This document shows, piece after piece, positions 1 through 7,979 of a stretch of 64,000 bases of DNA. Where the stretch lies: contig LVAV01000113.1 of assembly GCA_001604185.1 (NCBI GenBank), positions 62,001 through 126,000 of the forward strand, written 5' to 3'. How positions within the stretch are numbered: the stretch's first letter is position 1; the number at the start of each line of letters is the position of its first letter. The notes under the pieces are model-generated. The model worked only from the letters and a program-made list of their open reading frames with translations. It did no database searches and was not told where the DNA came from. The position numbers and the translations under genes were made by a program. The DNA comes from Clostridiales bacterium Firm_16. GTDB taxonomy: Bacteria; Bacillota; Clostridia; Saccharofermentanales; Saccharofermentanaceae.

Positions 1-61
1 TCAGCGGACGGTGACAACGCTCCTGTCCAAGTTCTTTTCGTAAATCTAAAAAATAGCCCAT
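1..61 (-). CDS. N-terminus of a NUDIX-like hydrolase (cut by window edge)
   Basis: Only 20 codons are inside the window, reading MGYFLDLRKELGQERCHRPL. A good ribosome binding site (GAAAGGAG, 73-80 on the minus strand) precedes the ATG at 61. The pattern of a short LR..LG helix followed by H.PL is how many small NUDIX pyrophosphatases begin, just before their first beta strand, but the Nudix box itself lies outside the window, so the family call is an inference. The gene starts 22 bases after the stop of the MerR-methyltransferase gene on the same strand and is probably co-transcribed with it. Confidence 0.5.
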   Translation of the reverse strand, partial: MGYFLDLRKELGQERCHRPL

Positions 62-83
62 TGTATAAATAGCTCCTTTCGGT

Positions 84-1265
84 TCAGAGGTAACAGTGCG
101 AGAATTGTGTCTCGAACGCGATTCGGATGCCGTCTTCTTCTTCGATCCTGTGACGGAAATAGGCGCAGATCTTATCCTGGTTCTTGCTGAAGAATTTCTC
201 CTGAGCGGGATAGAGATCTTTCATCTTGGCGATCAGTTCATCTGCATCGCTGTAGAGGAATTCATTGCGCACCGGCACGATCTCGATGTGACTGAAGTAC
301 TTCATCAACATAGTTGTGAAGGCGTCACGCCGGATCTCTTGGTCCGCAATGCTTTCGGCGATGAAGGGCATGTCGAGTGACAGTGCCTGAGGAAGCGTGA
401 TGAAAAACCGGTTCCACGAATTGACGGAGGGACCGTTGCAGGAGAAGAAACCGTTCTTGGACAGAACTTTGGCCGATGCATTCACCAGAGCCTCGGGATC
501 CTTCAGCTCATAGTTCAGATAGTGTGCGATGATCCGGTCGTATTTCTTATTCTTGGCGATCTTTCTCCATGTAGATTCTTTCTCCACATCTTCGAATGCA
601 AGATGGATGTCCACGCCTTTCGGAAGAGAGCCGTGGTTCTCGTCGACGTATTTGGCAAAATCGTCCGCCCAGCTGCCATGGATATCGTAGGCGAAGATCT
701 GTGTGCCGGTGGGGATCTCGCTCCAGTTGTTGCGCCAGAGCTTGGCGAAGCCGCATCCGAGATCGAGGACTTTCAAGTCCTTCTTGAAGTGGAGAGAACG
801 GAATATCTTGACATACCAGTCCTCCTTCGAGGTCTGGTGCTGCAGTGTCTCGAGATGTGATCTGTCAGCGCGCTGATCGAGACGGATGCTCTGTACGATG
901 TCGGCTACATCGTCCCAGTCAAGATCGTCGGGGTTGCGTTCCAGGGTCCTTCGGATGGTATCGATGACCTGTGTGATCTCGTCGCGTTTCTGCTCCATTC
1001 CGGCCAGCTGCATCCGGAGTGCAGATCCGATGTCGGCGGCATCCCCGCTCGTAATGTTGTCACGAATCTCTTCCAGAGAGAAACCGATCTGCTTGAGAGC
1101 GACGATCTTCTCCAGGACCTGGAGTGCGCCTTGATCGTAAAGACGGTAGTTGCCTTCCGAGTATTCCGTCGGTTTCAGAAGACCTTTCTCGTCGTAGAGA
1201 CGTACGGCCTTCTGGGACACTCCCGCTTTCTTGGCGATCTCACCTGAAGTCATCTTTTTGTCCAT
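84..1265 (-). CDS. MerR-family regulator fused to a SAM-dependent methyltransferase domain
   Basis: A protein of 393 residues. Residues about 5-75 form a MerR-type winged helix (SGEIAKKAGVSQKAVRLYD, then GNYRLYD and a long dimerisation helix with QIGFSLEEI). From about residue 160 the chain becomes a class I methyltransferase: motif I is VLDLGCGFAKLW, followed by an acidic strand end (FAYDIHG) and a later strand (DRIIAHYLNYEL) before KVLSKNGFF. MerR proteins usually end in a short effector domain, so the C-terminal enzyme domain is an elaboration; it may methylate a small molecule that the protein also senses. The ATG at 1265 is chosen because AAGGAGGT lies 6-7 bases upstream; an earlier in-frame GTG at 1286 lies upstream of that site. 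The ligand and target genes cannot be read from sequence. Confidence 0.8.
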   Translation of the reverse strand: MDKKMTSGEIAKKAGVSQKAVRLYDEKGLLKPTEYSEGNYRLYDQGALQVLEKIVALKQIGFSLEEIRDNITSGDAADIGSALRMQLAGMEQKRDEITQVIDTIRRTLERNPDDLDWDDVADIVQSIRLDQRADRSHLETLQHQTSKEDWYVKIFRSLHFKKDLKVLDLGCGFAKLWRNNWSEIPTGTQIFAYDIHGSWADDFAKYVDENHGSLPKGVDIHLAFEDVEKESTWRKIAKNKKYDRIIAHYLNYELKDPEALVNASAKVLSKNGFFSCNGPSVNSWNRFFITLPQALSLDMPFIAESIADQEIRRDAFTTMLMKYFSHIEIVPVRNEFLYSDADELIAKMKDLYPAQEKFFSKNQDKICAYFRHRIEEEDGIRIAFETQFSHCYL

Positions 1266-1400
1266 TTTCCGGACCTCCTTATCCACTTCATGATACCACT
1301 ATAAAGGGTGCCCCTGGGGGAGAGTCAAGGGGGCGCGGAGAATGTTTTTCTGTGCCGGGGCGGGCTGGTGTGCAAATGACATTCCTGCGGGAAAAACACG

Positions 1401-1474
1401 AAAAACCCCCCTTTGCTCTGCGAGTTCCGCAGGCGCTTCGCGCCGAGGACGGTTCGAAGCCAAGAGCAAAGGGG
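1401..1474 (-). terminator. Intrinsic terminator after tRNA-Arg (long branched loop)
   Basis: Twelve-base arms CCCCTTTGCTCT (1408-1419) and AGAGCAAAGGGG (1463-1474) pair perfectly. Read on the minus strand the stem is followed by GGTTTTTCGTGTTTTT. The 43-base loop can itself fold around GCGCTTCGCGC. It lies directly downstream of the tRNA gene on the same strand. Confidence 0.75.
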
Positions 1475-1484
1475 TGTTTCTGAC

Positions 1485-1559
1485 TGGCGCTCCGAGCAGG
1501 AATCGAACCCGCATTGGCAGTACCGGAAACTGCAGTCCTATCCGTTGAACGATCGAAGC
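1485..1559 (-). tRNA. tRNA-Arg (anticodon CCG)
   Basis: The minus strand folds into a full cloverleaf with encoded CCA: acceptor GCTTCGA/TCGGAGC, D stem GTTC/GGAC, anticodon stem GCAGT/ACTGC with loop TTCCGGT (anticodon CCG, reading CGG), T stem GCGGG/CCTGC with loop TTCGATT, discriminator G and then CCA at 1485-1487. The length is 75 nt including CCA. The variable loop is short (CAAT). It is a stand-alone gene with its own terminator downstream. Confidence 0.93.
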
Positions 1560-1650
1560 GTGTAGAAGTATTATAGCGATACTCTATGTGAAATTCAACA
1601 ACGATGACATATCGACCGGGGCGCGAACCCGCGGTGTTGTCGCCGCGAAC

Positions 1651-2118
1651 TCAGGCCTGAGGTTTTTTTCTGATGATCTCATCGCTGTCCAGCATGATGG
1701 TGAAGGGACCCTGGTTCTCGATGGACACCGCCATGTCCGCGCCGAAGATGCCGGTCTGGACATTCGGGATCTCCGCGGAGCACAGGTCGATGATATACTG
1801 GTACAGTCTCTCGGCCAGGCCGGGATCTCCCGCATTAATAAAGGAAGGCCGGTTGCCGTGGTGGCAGTCCGCATAGAGGGTGAACTGGGAGATCAGAAGC
1901 AGGCTTCCGTTAGTATCGCTGAGGCTGAGATTGGTCTTGCCGTTCTCGTCCCGGAAGATGCGAAGGCCCAGGAGCTTTCTTACCATAGCTACGGCGATCT
2001 CTCTGGAATCAGTGGCGCAAACGCCTATAAATACGAGGAATCCGGGGCCGATGGAGCCGACAGTCTTCCCCTCAACATCAACTTTGGCGGAGGTAACTCT
2101 TTGAATCAGAAAACGCAT
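1651..2118 (-). CDS. dtd: D-aminoacyl-tRNA deacylase
   Basis: 155 residues, the usual length for DTD. The enzyme hydrolyses D-amino acids (and glycine mischarged on tRNA-Ala) from tRNA in the cytoplasm and so protects translation. Both family motifs are present: SQFTLYAD near residue 78 and the cross-subunit loop N.GPFTIMLDSD near residue 136 (the family usually has GPVT; the Phe is a mild variation). The N-terminal MRFLIQRVTSAKVDV is typical. AAGGAG lies 8 bases upstream of the ATG at 2118. It is transcribed divergently from the DUF1846 gene and ends 91 bases from the tRNA-Arg gene. Confidence 0.93.
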   Translation of the reverse strand: MRFLIQRVTSAKVDVEGKTVGSIGPGFLVFIGVCATDSREIAVAMVRKLLGLRIFRDENGKTNLSLSDTNGSLLLISQFTLYADCHHGNRPSFINAGDPGLAERLYQYIIDLCSAEIPNVQTGIFGADMAVSIENQGPFTIMLDSDEIIRKKPQA

Positions 2119-2150
2119 AAAAAAGTACTCCTTTTTGAAGGATTGTTATG

Positions 2151-2178
2151 TAGACAGGATAACAAAATGTGTTATAAT
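2151..2178 (+). promoter_or_regulatory. Promoter for the DUF1846 gene
   Basis: TAGACA (2151-2156), 16-bp spacer, perfect TATAAT (2173-2178). It points at the DUF1846 gene and predicts transcription from about 2185, leaving a leader of about 80 nt. Confidence 0.65.
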
Positions 2179-2204
2179 TGCAAAGAGCCGTTGAAAAGGC
2201 TGAC

Positions 2205-2240
2205 GAGCTTCTCAAGATTTTTCGCGAGGAGCTCTTTTCT
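2205..2240 (+). terminator. Hairpin plus T-run in the DUF1846 leader (possible attenuator)
   Basis: GAGCTTCTC (2205-2213) pairs with GAGGAGCTC (2226-2234) with one G-U, and TTTTCT follows at once. It sits between the promoter and the start codon, so it could act as a weak attenuator rather than end a gene. No anti-terminator partner is obvious. Confidence 0.4.
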
Positions 2241-2266
2241 ATTGTTGAATAAGGGGCGTGAGTTAT

Positions 2267-3751
2267 ATGTTCAAAGAGGGATTTAGTAACGAGAAGTACG
2301 TACAGATGCAGTCGCAGAAGATCCGTGACCGCATAGACCAGTTCGGCGGCAAGCTGTATCTGGAATTCGGCGGAAAACTTTTCGACGATTACCATGCCTC
2401 CCGTGTTTTACCGGGTTTCGAGCCGGACAGTAAAGTGAAGATGCTTCTGGAACTCAAGGACGATGCAGAGGTCGTCATCGCGATCAATGCCGACGCTATC
2501 GAGAAGAATAAGCGCCGTGGTGATCTGGGCATCACCTACGATCAGGAAGTGCTCCGCCTGATCGATGCTTTCACCGAGATCGGTCTTTATGTAGGTTCCG
2601 TCGTGATTACCCAGTATACCAACCAGCCTCTGGCCGAGCACTTCGGCAAGCGCCTGAGACAACTGGGCGTGAAAGTATATAAGCATTATCCGATCGCGGG
2701 CTACCCGATGAATGTACCGCTGATCGTAAGTGATGAGGGCTATGGCAAGAACGAGTACATCGAGACTTCCCGTTCCCTCGTCGTAGTTACCGCTCCGGGC
2801 CCGGGTTCCGGAAAGATGGCGACCTGCCTGTCCCAGCTCTATCACGAGAACCGTCGCGGCATCAAGGCCGGCTACGCCAAGTTCGAGACCTTCCCGATCT
2901 GGAGCATCCCGCTGACTCATCCTGTCAATATCGCCTATGAAGCCGCTACTGCGGACCTCAACGACGTGAACATGATCGATCCTTTCCACCTGGAAGCCTA
3001 CGGCAAGACCACGGTCAACTACAACCGTGACGTAGAAGTATTCCCGGTCGTAAACGCGATCTTCGAGAAGATCTACGGCGAGTCTCCTTACAAGAGCCCG
3101 ACGGACATGGGCGTCAATATGGCCGGTTTTGCCATCGTGGACGACGATGCCTGCCGCGAAGCCAGCAAGCAGGAGATCATCCGCAGATATTATCAGGCCA
3201 AGTGCCTGGTACGTCAGGGTCTCTCTGACGGTTCCGATGTAACCAAGATCGAGCTTCTGATGAATAAGTCCGGAATCGAGACCAATGACCGTCGCGTGGT
3301 CGGCGCAGCACTTGTCCGTTCCGAATCTACCCACGGCCCGGCTGTCGCACTGGAACTTCCGGACGGACAGATCGTGACCGGTAAGAACTCCGAACTGCTT
3401 GGCGCATCGGCCGCCGCCCTTCTTAATGCGTTAAAAGCTCTCGCCGGTGTCCAGCATGAGATTCCGTTGATCTCACCCAATGTCATTGAGCCGATCCAGG
3501 ATCTGAAGGTCAATCACATGGGCAACCATAACCCGAGACTCCATACAGATGAAGTACTCATCGCTCTGGCCATGAGTGCGGCTACCAACCCGGTAGCAGA
3601 ACTGGCGATGCAGCAGATCAATAACCTGCGTCACAGCGATGCTCATTCCACCACGATCCTCAGCAGTGTTGACGAGAATGTCTTCAAGAAACTGGGCGTG
3701 AATATTACCTGTGAGCCGGAGTACCAGAAGAAGAAATTGTATAATAAATAA
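2267..3751 (+). CDS. DUF1846 (UPF0371) family protein
   Basis: A cytoplasmic protein of 494 residues that matches the DUF1846 family over its length: the start [13 protein letters not shown], the signature [10 protein letters not shown], then [26 protein letters not shown], and a glycine-rich [19 protein letters not shown] that looks like a nucleotide-binding loop. The family is widespread in Clostridia and lactic acid bacteria; its reaction is not established as far as I know. The ATG at 2267 is preferred over GTG at 2258 because AAGGGGC (2251-2257) is properly spaced only for the ATG, and because family members begin close to this point. It is followed within 46 bases by the next gene. Confidence 0.85.
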   Translation: MFKEGFSNEKYVQMQSQKIRDRIDQFGGKLYLEFGGKLFDDYHASRVLPGFEPDSKVKMLLELKDDAEVVIAINADAIEKNKRRGDLGITYDQEVLRLIDAFTEIGLYVGSVVITQYTNQPLAEHFGKRLRQLGVKVYKHYPIAGYPMNVPLIVSDEGYGKNEYIETSRSLVVVTAPGPGSGKMATCLSQLYHENRRGIKAGYAKFETFPIWSIPLTHPVNIAYEAATADLNDVNMIDPFHLEAYGKTTVNYNRDVEVFPVVNAIFEKIYGESPYKSPTDMGVNMAGFAIVDDDACREASKQEIIRRYYQAKCLVRQGLSDGSDVTKIELLMNKSGIETNDRRVVGAALVRSESTHGPAVALELPDGQIVTGKNSELLGASAAALLNALKALAGVQHEIPLISPNVIEPIQDLKVNHMGNHNPRLHTDEVLIALAMSAATNPVAELAMQQINNLRHSDAHSTTILSSVDENVFKKLGVNITCEPEYQKKKLYNK

Positions 3752-3796
3752 GAAATACCTTCTTTAAAGAAGACAATTCCGATCGGAGGAGAAGAT

Positions 3797-4477
3797 ATGG
3801 TGACTTGCAAGCTTTGTAAACATGATAACCCGGATGGCTCGATGTTTTGTCTGAACTGCGGTGCGCTTCTTTCCGGTTCGGAAGAACCGAAGGTCGTAAG
3901 CGGAACAGATGCAGTTACACCTGCACCGACGATCCCGCAGTCCGCACCTTCCCCTGCACAGAATACTACCTCTGCCGCAGCGCCGTCGATCCTTCCGCTG
4001 ACACCGATGACTGTGAATTCCAGTCCGATCCAGCCCCAGGCCCAGGCTCCGGTGCAGGTATCTACCGCTCCTGTTGCACCGGTTCAGCAGCCACAGCCAC
4101 AGCAGCAGGCACCATACGTTGCTGCCCAGGGACCGAACTCTCAGTATTACGGCGCACCCAATACGGTGCCTTTCAATTCCGTTGACCGGCAGGCCTATGC
4201 CCAGAGAATGGCCAACCCTCGGTACGATGCATATGAGAGCGTCAGCATCATGGCATTTGTATTCGGTCTGGTGGGCTTTATTTTCAATCCGCTTTATCTC
4301 ATCAGCCTGGCCGCCATTATCCTGGGTATTATCGGTCAGATCAATAATATTTCCAAGAAGAGCCTGGCGATTGCCGGATGGATCCTGGGTATCGTATCCC
4401 TCATCTGCCAGCTGGCCTTCGACTTCATCTGCGCCGCGTCTACCTGCGGTGTGGGAGCGATCACGATCTTCTTCTGA
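3797..4477 (+). CDS. Zinc-ribbon membrane protein with DUF4190-like C-terminus
   Basis: 226 residues. The N-terminus is a zinc ribbon with two CxxC knuckles (CKLCKHDN at 4-11, CLNCGALL at 20-27). It is followed by a Pro/Gln/Ala-rich linker of about 110 residues, and then by two hydrophobic helices with the glycine-rich pattern of DUF4190 (SIMAFVFGLVGFIF, LAAIILGIIGQI, and AGWILGIVSL). GGAGGAG lies 6 bases before the ATG. Proteins of this layout sit in the membrane with the ribbon in the cytoplasm; no specific function is known. It is 15 bases from the DUF2752 gene and likely in one operon with it. Confidence 0.8.
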   Translation: MVTCKLCKHDNPDGSMFCLNCGALLSGSEEPKVVSGTDAVTPAPTIPQSAPSPAQNTTSAAAPSILPLTPMTVNSSPIQPQAQAPVQVSTAPVAPVQQPQPQQQAPYVAAQGPNSQYYGAPNTVPFNSVDRQAYAQRMANPRYDAYESVSIMAFVFGLVGFIFNPLYLISLAAIILGIIGQINNISKKSLAIAGWILGIVSLICQLAFDFICAASTCGVGAITIFF

Positions 4478-4492
4478 TCGGATCTTCCCGGG

Positions 4493-5026
4493 ATGAATAC
4501 TCTCCGAAAACAACAAAAAAGGCGGTGGATCGGCTTCGGGGCAACGTCCCTGATCCTGATTGCCGCCCTTTTCTATGTCATTCTTCTACGGATGAATTTC
4601 GATCACATCAGTTTCCAGGAAGGAAGCTGTACCTTCTCTCAGAAACTGCATCTATATTGTCCGGGATGCGGAGGGACCCGTGCCGTGAAGTATCTTCTTG
4701 AAGGAAAGATCCTCAGCTCTCTGCTGGCTCACCCGATTCCGATCTACGCCGGCGTGATCCTGCTTCGGATCTGGATCGCGCTGCTGCACAACGTGATCGC
4801 GGGCCGCGCGCGGAAGAAAGGGGCGCAGACTGCCACAAAGGCAGAAGGCACATCACCCGCGCAGGACGCACAGAATAGGGAAGACGCGCCGAAACTCTGG
4901 CCGGTGTTCTGTCATTGGGAGATGTGGTTCATTCTGGTAGTGGTATTCGGATTCTTTATTCTCCGGGATGTCGCGCTGGTGACTCTCAAGTGGGATTTCC
5001 TCGGCGATCTGGCACAGTACTGGTGA
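4493..5026 (+). CDS. DUF2752 family membrane protein
   Basis: 177 residues. The family motif CPGCGGTRAVKYLLEGK is present at about residues 58-74, following a first membrane helix (residues 15-32); a second helix (PIPIYAGVILLRIWIALLHNV) and a third near the C-terminus (FILVVVFGFFILRDVAL) follow. DUF2752 proteins are small membrane proteins of unknown role that often accompany DUF4190/zinc-ribbon proteins, as here. There is no strong ribosome binding site, so translation may be coupled to the gene just upstream. Confidence 0.82.
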   Translation: MNTLRKQQKRRWIGFGATSLILIAALFYVILLRMNFDHISFQEGSCTFSQKLHLYCPGCGGTRAVKYLLEGKILSSLLAHPIPIYAGVILLRIWIALLHNVIAGRARKKGAQTATKAEGTSPAQDAQNREDAPKLWPVFCHWEMWFILVVVFGFFILRDVALVTLKWDFLGDLAQYW

Positions 5027-5068
5027 AGACAGACCTCGATGCACCGCACCCGTGAAGCGGAAGTGCTT

Positions 5069-5713
5069 TTACAGCAGCTCCTTCCAGGATCGTACCGCAA
5101 GAGTCGATTCCTCGCAGATCCGGGGCCAGTCGTTTTCAGACAGAGAATCAAAAATCCCGACAGTCTGGAACCCGCCTTTCCCGGCACCGCGGATGCCGGT
5201 AAGGATATCTTCAAAAACAGCGCATTCCGATGGCGCCACTCCCAGTCGCTCCGCAGCCAGAAGATAGATATCCGGGAAACCCTTTCCGCGGGTCACTTCG
5301 GTAGATAACGTGATGTTCTGAAAAAGCGACTCAATGCCGTGAGAAGAGAGGGATTTCGATATATTTGCCTGAGGCTCCATGGAGGTGGCCACCGCAAGGG
5401 GAATGCCCTTCTCGTGCAGCGCCAGGAGATACTCCTTGGCGAAAGGCTTCATCTCCACGCGGTGGGTGTAGAACTCCTCCGACATATCGAACCAGGCCTG
5501 CATGACCTGCTCCGGAGTCTCGGAGAGGTGGTATTTCTCGATGGTATAGATGGCACCCTCCAGCCAGCCCATGGCCTTGATGGCATTGGTGTATTCCGGG
5601 GTACAGACGCACCCGCGACGAAGCAGAAACTCCTCGTCGATCTTTTTCCAGACCCACATAGAATCGAAAAGCGTTCCGTCCAGATCGAAAATCGCGGCTT
5701 TGGGTGTAAACAT
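5069..5713 (-). CDS. HAD-superfamily phosphatase (beta-phosphoglucomutase-like subfamily)
   Basis: 214 residues. Motif I FDLDGTLFDS carries the nucleophile and acid/base Asp pair, motif II is AVATS (LAVATSMEP), motif III Lys is in TRGKGFPDIYLLAAERLG, and motif IV is AVFEDILTGIRGAGKGGF. The helical cap between motifs I and II is of the size seen in beta-phosphoglucomutase/phosphoglycolate phosphatase enzymes. Substrate cannot be told. The ATG at 5713 has GAAGGAG 7-9 bases upstream; the open frame continues much further upstream, but that part has no family similarity and no ribosome binding site. Confidence 0.88.
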   Translation of the reverse strand: MFTPKAAIFDLDGTLFDSMWVWKKIDEEFLLRRGCVCTPEYTNAIKAMGWLEGAIYTIEKYHLSETPEQVMQAWFDMSEEFYTHRVEMKPFAKEYLLALHEKGIPLAVATSMEPQANISKSLSSHGIESLFQNITLSTEVTRGKGFPDIYLLAAERLGVAPSECAVFEDILTGIRGAGKGGFQTVGIFDSLSENDWPRICEESTLAVRSWKELL

Positions 5714-5886
5714 AGTCCTCTCCTTCAGAATCTGCCCGGAACTCGGACAGAGAATGCCAACATTATACCATGAGTCCCGAAGAACTTGACGGCAAAAGAA
5801 CTTCCGCGCTTTTCTTCCGAGCAGTACTGCGAAGGGCCCCGTCTCGAAATGTTTTACAAATCGTTCACTTATCGTATATACTGTGC

Positions 5887-5915
5887 TTGGAATATACGTG
5901 CAAAATGAGTATATT
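5887..5915 (+). promoter_or_regulatory. Promoter for the first GGDEF/EAL gene
   Basis: TTGGAA (5887-5892), 17-bp spacer, TATATT (5910-5915). It predicts a very short 5' leader of about 15 nt carrying TTGGAG. Confidence 0.45.
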
Positions 5916-5936
5916 ACATGCGTTTGGAGATGGCAT

Positions 5937-7802
5937 ATGGAGGGTGGCAAGCAGAAGGCATCAGGGGATGACAAGAACAGAACGTTCATAGAACGTTTTG
6001 TCGATTCGTCTTTGCATCCTGAAAAAGAACAGAAACATGCCGTATTGTGGATCACGCTGTATGTGATCCTGTTCACCTTTTTTGCGATCCTGAATCCGAT
6101 CGTGGCTACGGTCCCGCAGCTGGGATTCCTGCATTCCGTAAGAGGATGTTTCACACTGGTTCAGCTTCTCCTTTCTGTCCTGATCGTGCAGCTTCTGAAT
6201 AGGAAAGGTTTCCTTGTCGTGTTGATCGTGACGGTCCTTCAGATGGGCATGACGCTGATTAATTTCGTACGATTTAAAGATCAATATGCCGTCAATGGTC
6301 TGGCGACAACTGTGTTAAGTCTCCTGATCGTCTGTATCGTTATTGCCTATAACCGCCGTGTGGCCCAGGAGATGGAGAACGTCCGCAAGAAGACCGAGGA
6401 TCTGGAGAAGGCCAATGCCGAACTGAAGATCCGTGAAGAAGAGACGAAGCGCCAGAATTCCCTGCTTACGGAATATAACCGTGCCATGAAAGAGAATGAG
6501 GAAAGACTGTATCAGATGAACCATTTCGATTCCCTGACCGGTCTTCCGAACCGCATCAAGATCAATTCCAGAATGGACCTGTTGATCAGCCTTCTTTCTC
6601 ATAAGAAGATGTCCTTCGCTCTGGTCTATATCGATCTGGATAACTTCAAGAAGATCAACGATACCATCGGCCACCGTGTGGGTGACCTGATGCTGCAGGC
6701 CGTAAGTACCAGACTTGCTTCCATCATCCATCAGGACGATATGTTAGGAAGATGGGGCGGAGATGAATTCGCCATCCTGGTACAGCGCCCGCTGGAAGGC
6801 AACGACCTTCTGTCTTATGTGGAGCAGATCCGGGATTCCTTCAACCAGATGTTCACGCTGGAGGATTCCGATTACAGAATGAGTGCCAGCTTCGGTATCT
6901 CTCTTTTCCCACAGGACGGAGAGACGGCGGCCGATCTGGTCAAGTGCGCCGAGACCGCCATGTACAAGTCCAAGGAATACGGCAAGAACATGGTGCAGTT
7001 CTATCGTAAGGAAATGAACGATGAGATCATGAAGCGCATCAAGTACGAGAGCAAGCTTCTGACCTCCATCGATAACAACGAATTGTATCTTTGCTTCCAG
7101 CCCCAGTTCGAGACCAAGACGAAGAAACTTCGCGGTTTCGAGGCTCTGTGCCGCTGGAAGACCGAGAAGTTCGGTGAAGTCAGTCCGCTGGAATTTATCC
7201 CGGTTGCGGAGTCGGTGGGATTCATCGTGACCCTGGGTGAGTGGGTCATGGAGACCGCTTTCCGAACACTAAAGACTTACAGTGAGAAGTATAACTGGGA
7301 CGGCGTCATGTCCGTGAATATTTCCGCGGCCCAGCTGATGTCTCCGACATTCCTTCAGTCCGTCAAGCGGATCCTGAGCAAGACTTCCGTCGATCCGAAG
7401 AAGGTGGAATTCGAGGTAACAGAGACCATCATGATGGCCAACGTCGACCGCGCCATCGAGATCATGAACGAAGTATCCGGTCTGGGCATCTCCATTGCGC
7501 TGGACGATTTCGGTACCGGTTATTCCTCCCTCAACTATCTGCGTCAGCTTCCAATCCGGGTACTGAAGATCGACAAATCCTTCATCGATGAACTGCCGAA
7601 GAAAGACGCCCAGCGTCTCATGGTCGGTTCCATCATCAGCCTGGTACATCAGATGAACATGAAGACCGTGGCCGAGGGTGTCGATGAAGAGCGGAAGATG
7701 GAGCTTCTGAACAAGTATGACTGCGACTATATCCAGGGCTTCCTCTGGGGCCGTCCGGTACGGGAGAAAGATCTGGATGCCCTGTTTGAGGAGCATCTGT
7801 AA
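5937..7802 (+). CDS. Membrane GGDEF-EAL protein (cyclic-di-GMP turnover)
   Basis: 621 residues. About five hydrophobic helices (residues 30-145) are followed by a coiled coil rich in E/K (about 145-210), then a GGDEF domain with an intact active site RWGGDEFAIL near residue 274, then an EAL domain with FEALCRWK near 400, ETIMM, DDFGTGYSSLNYL near 522 and the KIDKSFI strand. Both catalytic signatures are intact, so the protein could either make or break cyclic-di-GMP, or one half may regulate the other. The chosen ATG (5937) has GGAG 8 bases upstream; an in-frame start 18 codons earlier lacks one and would precede the predicted transcription start. Confidence 0.9.
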   Translation: MEGGKQKASGDDKNRTFIERFVDSSLHPEKEQKHAVLWITLYVILFTFFAILNPIVATVPQLGFLHSVRGCFTLVQLLLSVLIVQLLNRKGFLVVLIVTVLQMGMTLINFVRFKDQYAVNGLATTVLSLLIVCIVIAYNRRVAQEMENVRKKTEDLEKANAELKIREEETKRQNSLLTEYNRAMKENEERLYQMNHFDSLTGLPNRIKINSRMDLLISLLSHKKMSFALVYIDLDNFKKINDTIGHRVGDLMLQAVSTRLASIIHQDDMLGRWGGDEFAILVQRPLEGNDLLSYVEQIRDSFNQMFTLEDSDYRMSASFGISLFPQDGETAADLVKCAETAMYKSKEYGKNMVQFYRKEMNDEIMKRIKYESKLLTSIDNNELYLCFQPQFETKTKKLRGFEALCRWKTEKFGEVSPLEFIPVAESVGFIVTLGEWVMETAFRTLKTYSEKYNWDGVMSVNISAAQLMSPTFLQSVKRILSKTSVDPKKVEFEVTETIMMANVDRAIEIMNEVSGLGISIALDDFGTGYSSLNYLRQLPIRVLKIDKSFIDELPKKDAQRLMVGSIISLVHQMNMKTVAEGVDEERKMELLNKYDCDYIQGFLWGRPVREKDLDALFEEHL

Positions 7803-7806
7803 GCCG

Positions 7807-7829
7807 TTATCGCAACGATAAGATATTTT
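7807..7829 (+). terminator. Weak intrinsic terminator after the GGDEF/EAL gene
   Basis: TTATCG (7807-7812), loop CAA, CGATAA (7816-7821), then GATATTTTT. The stem is short and AT-rich. Confidence 0.45.
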
Positions 7830-7979
7830 TCTTCTTCTTTTTTGCCTTCTTTCATTAAAACCATAAAGCTTCCATTTCTTTTTCATTTCTTTGGGTGTAT
7901 GCTAGAAACACTCTAAAATGAACGAATTCGCGTAACCCCCTGTTTTCAGGGTGAAATGCAATGACCGGAGGTTTTCGAA

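Noticed and set aside
2258-2266. GTG start three codons before the chosen DUF1846 start
   Set aside because: The purine-rich ribosome binding site ends only one or two bases from it, which is too close; the ATG at 2267 is well spaced.
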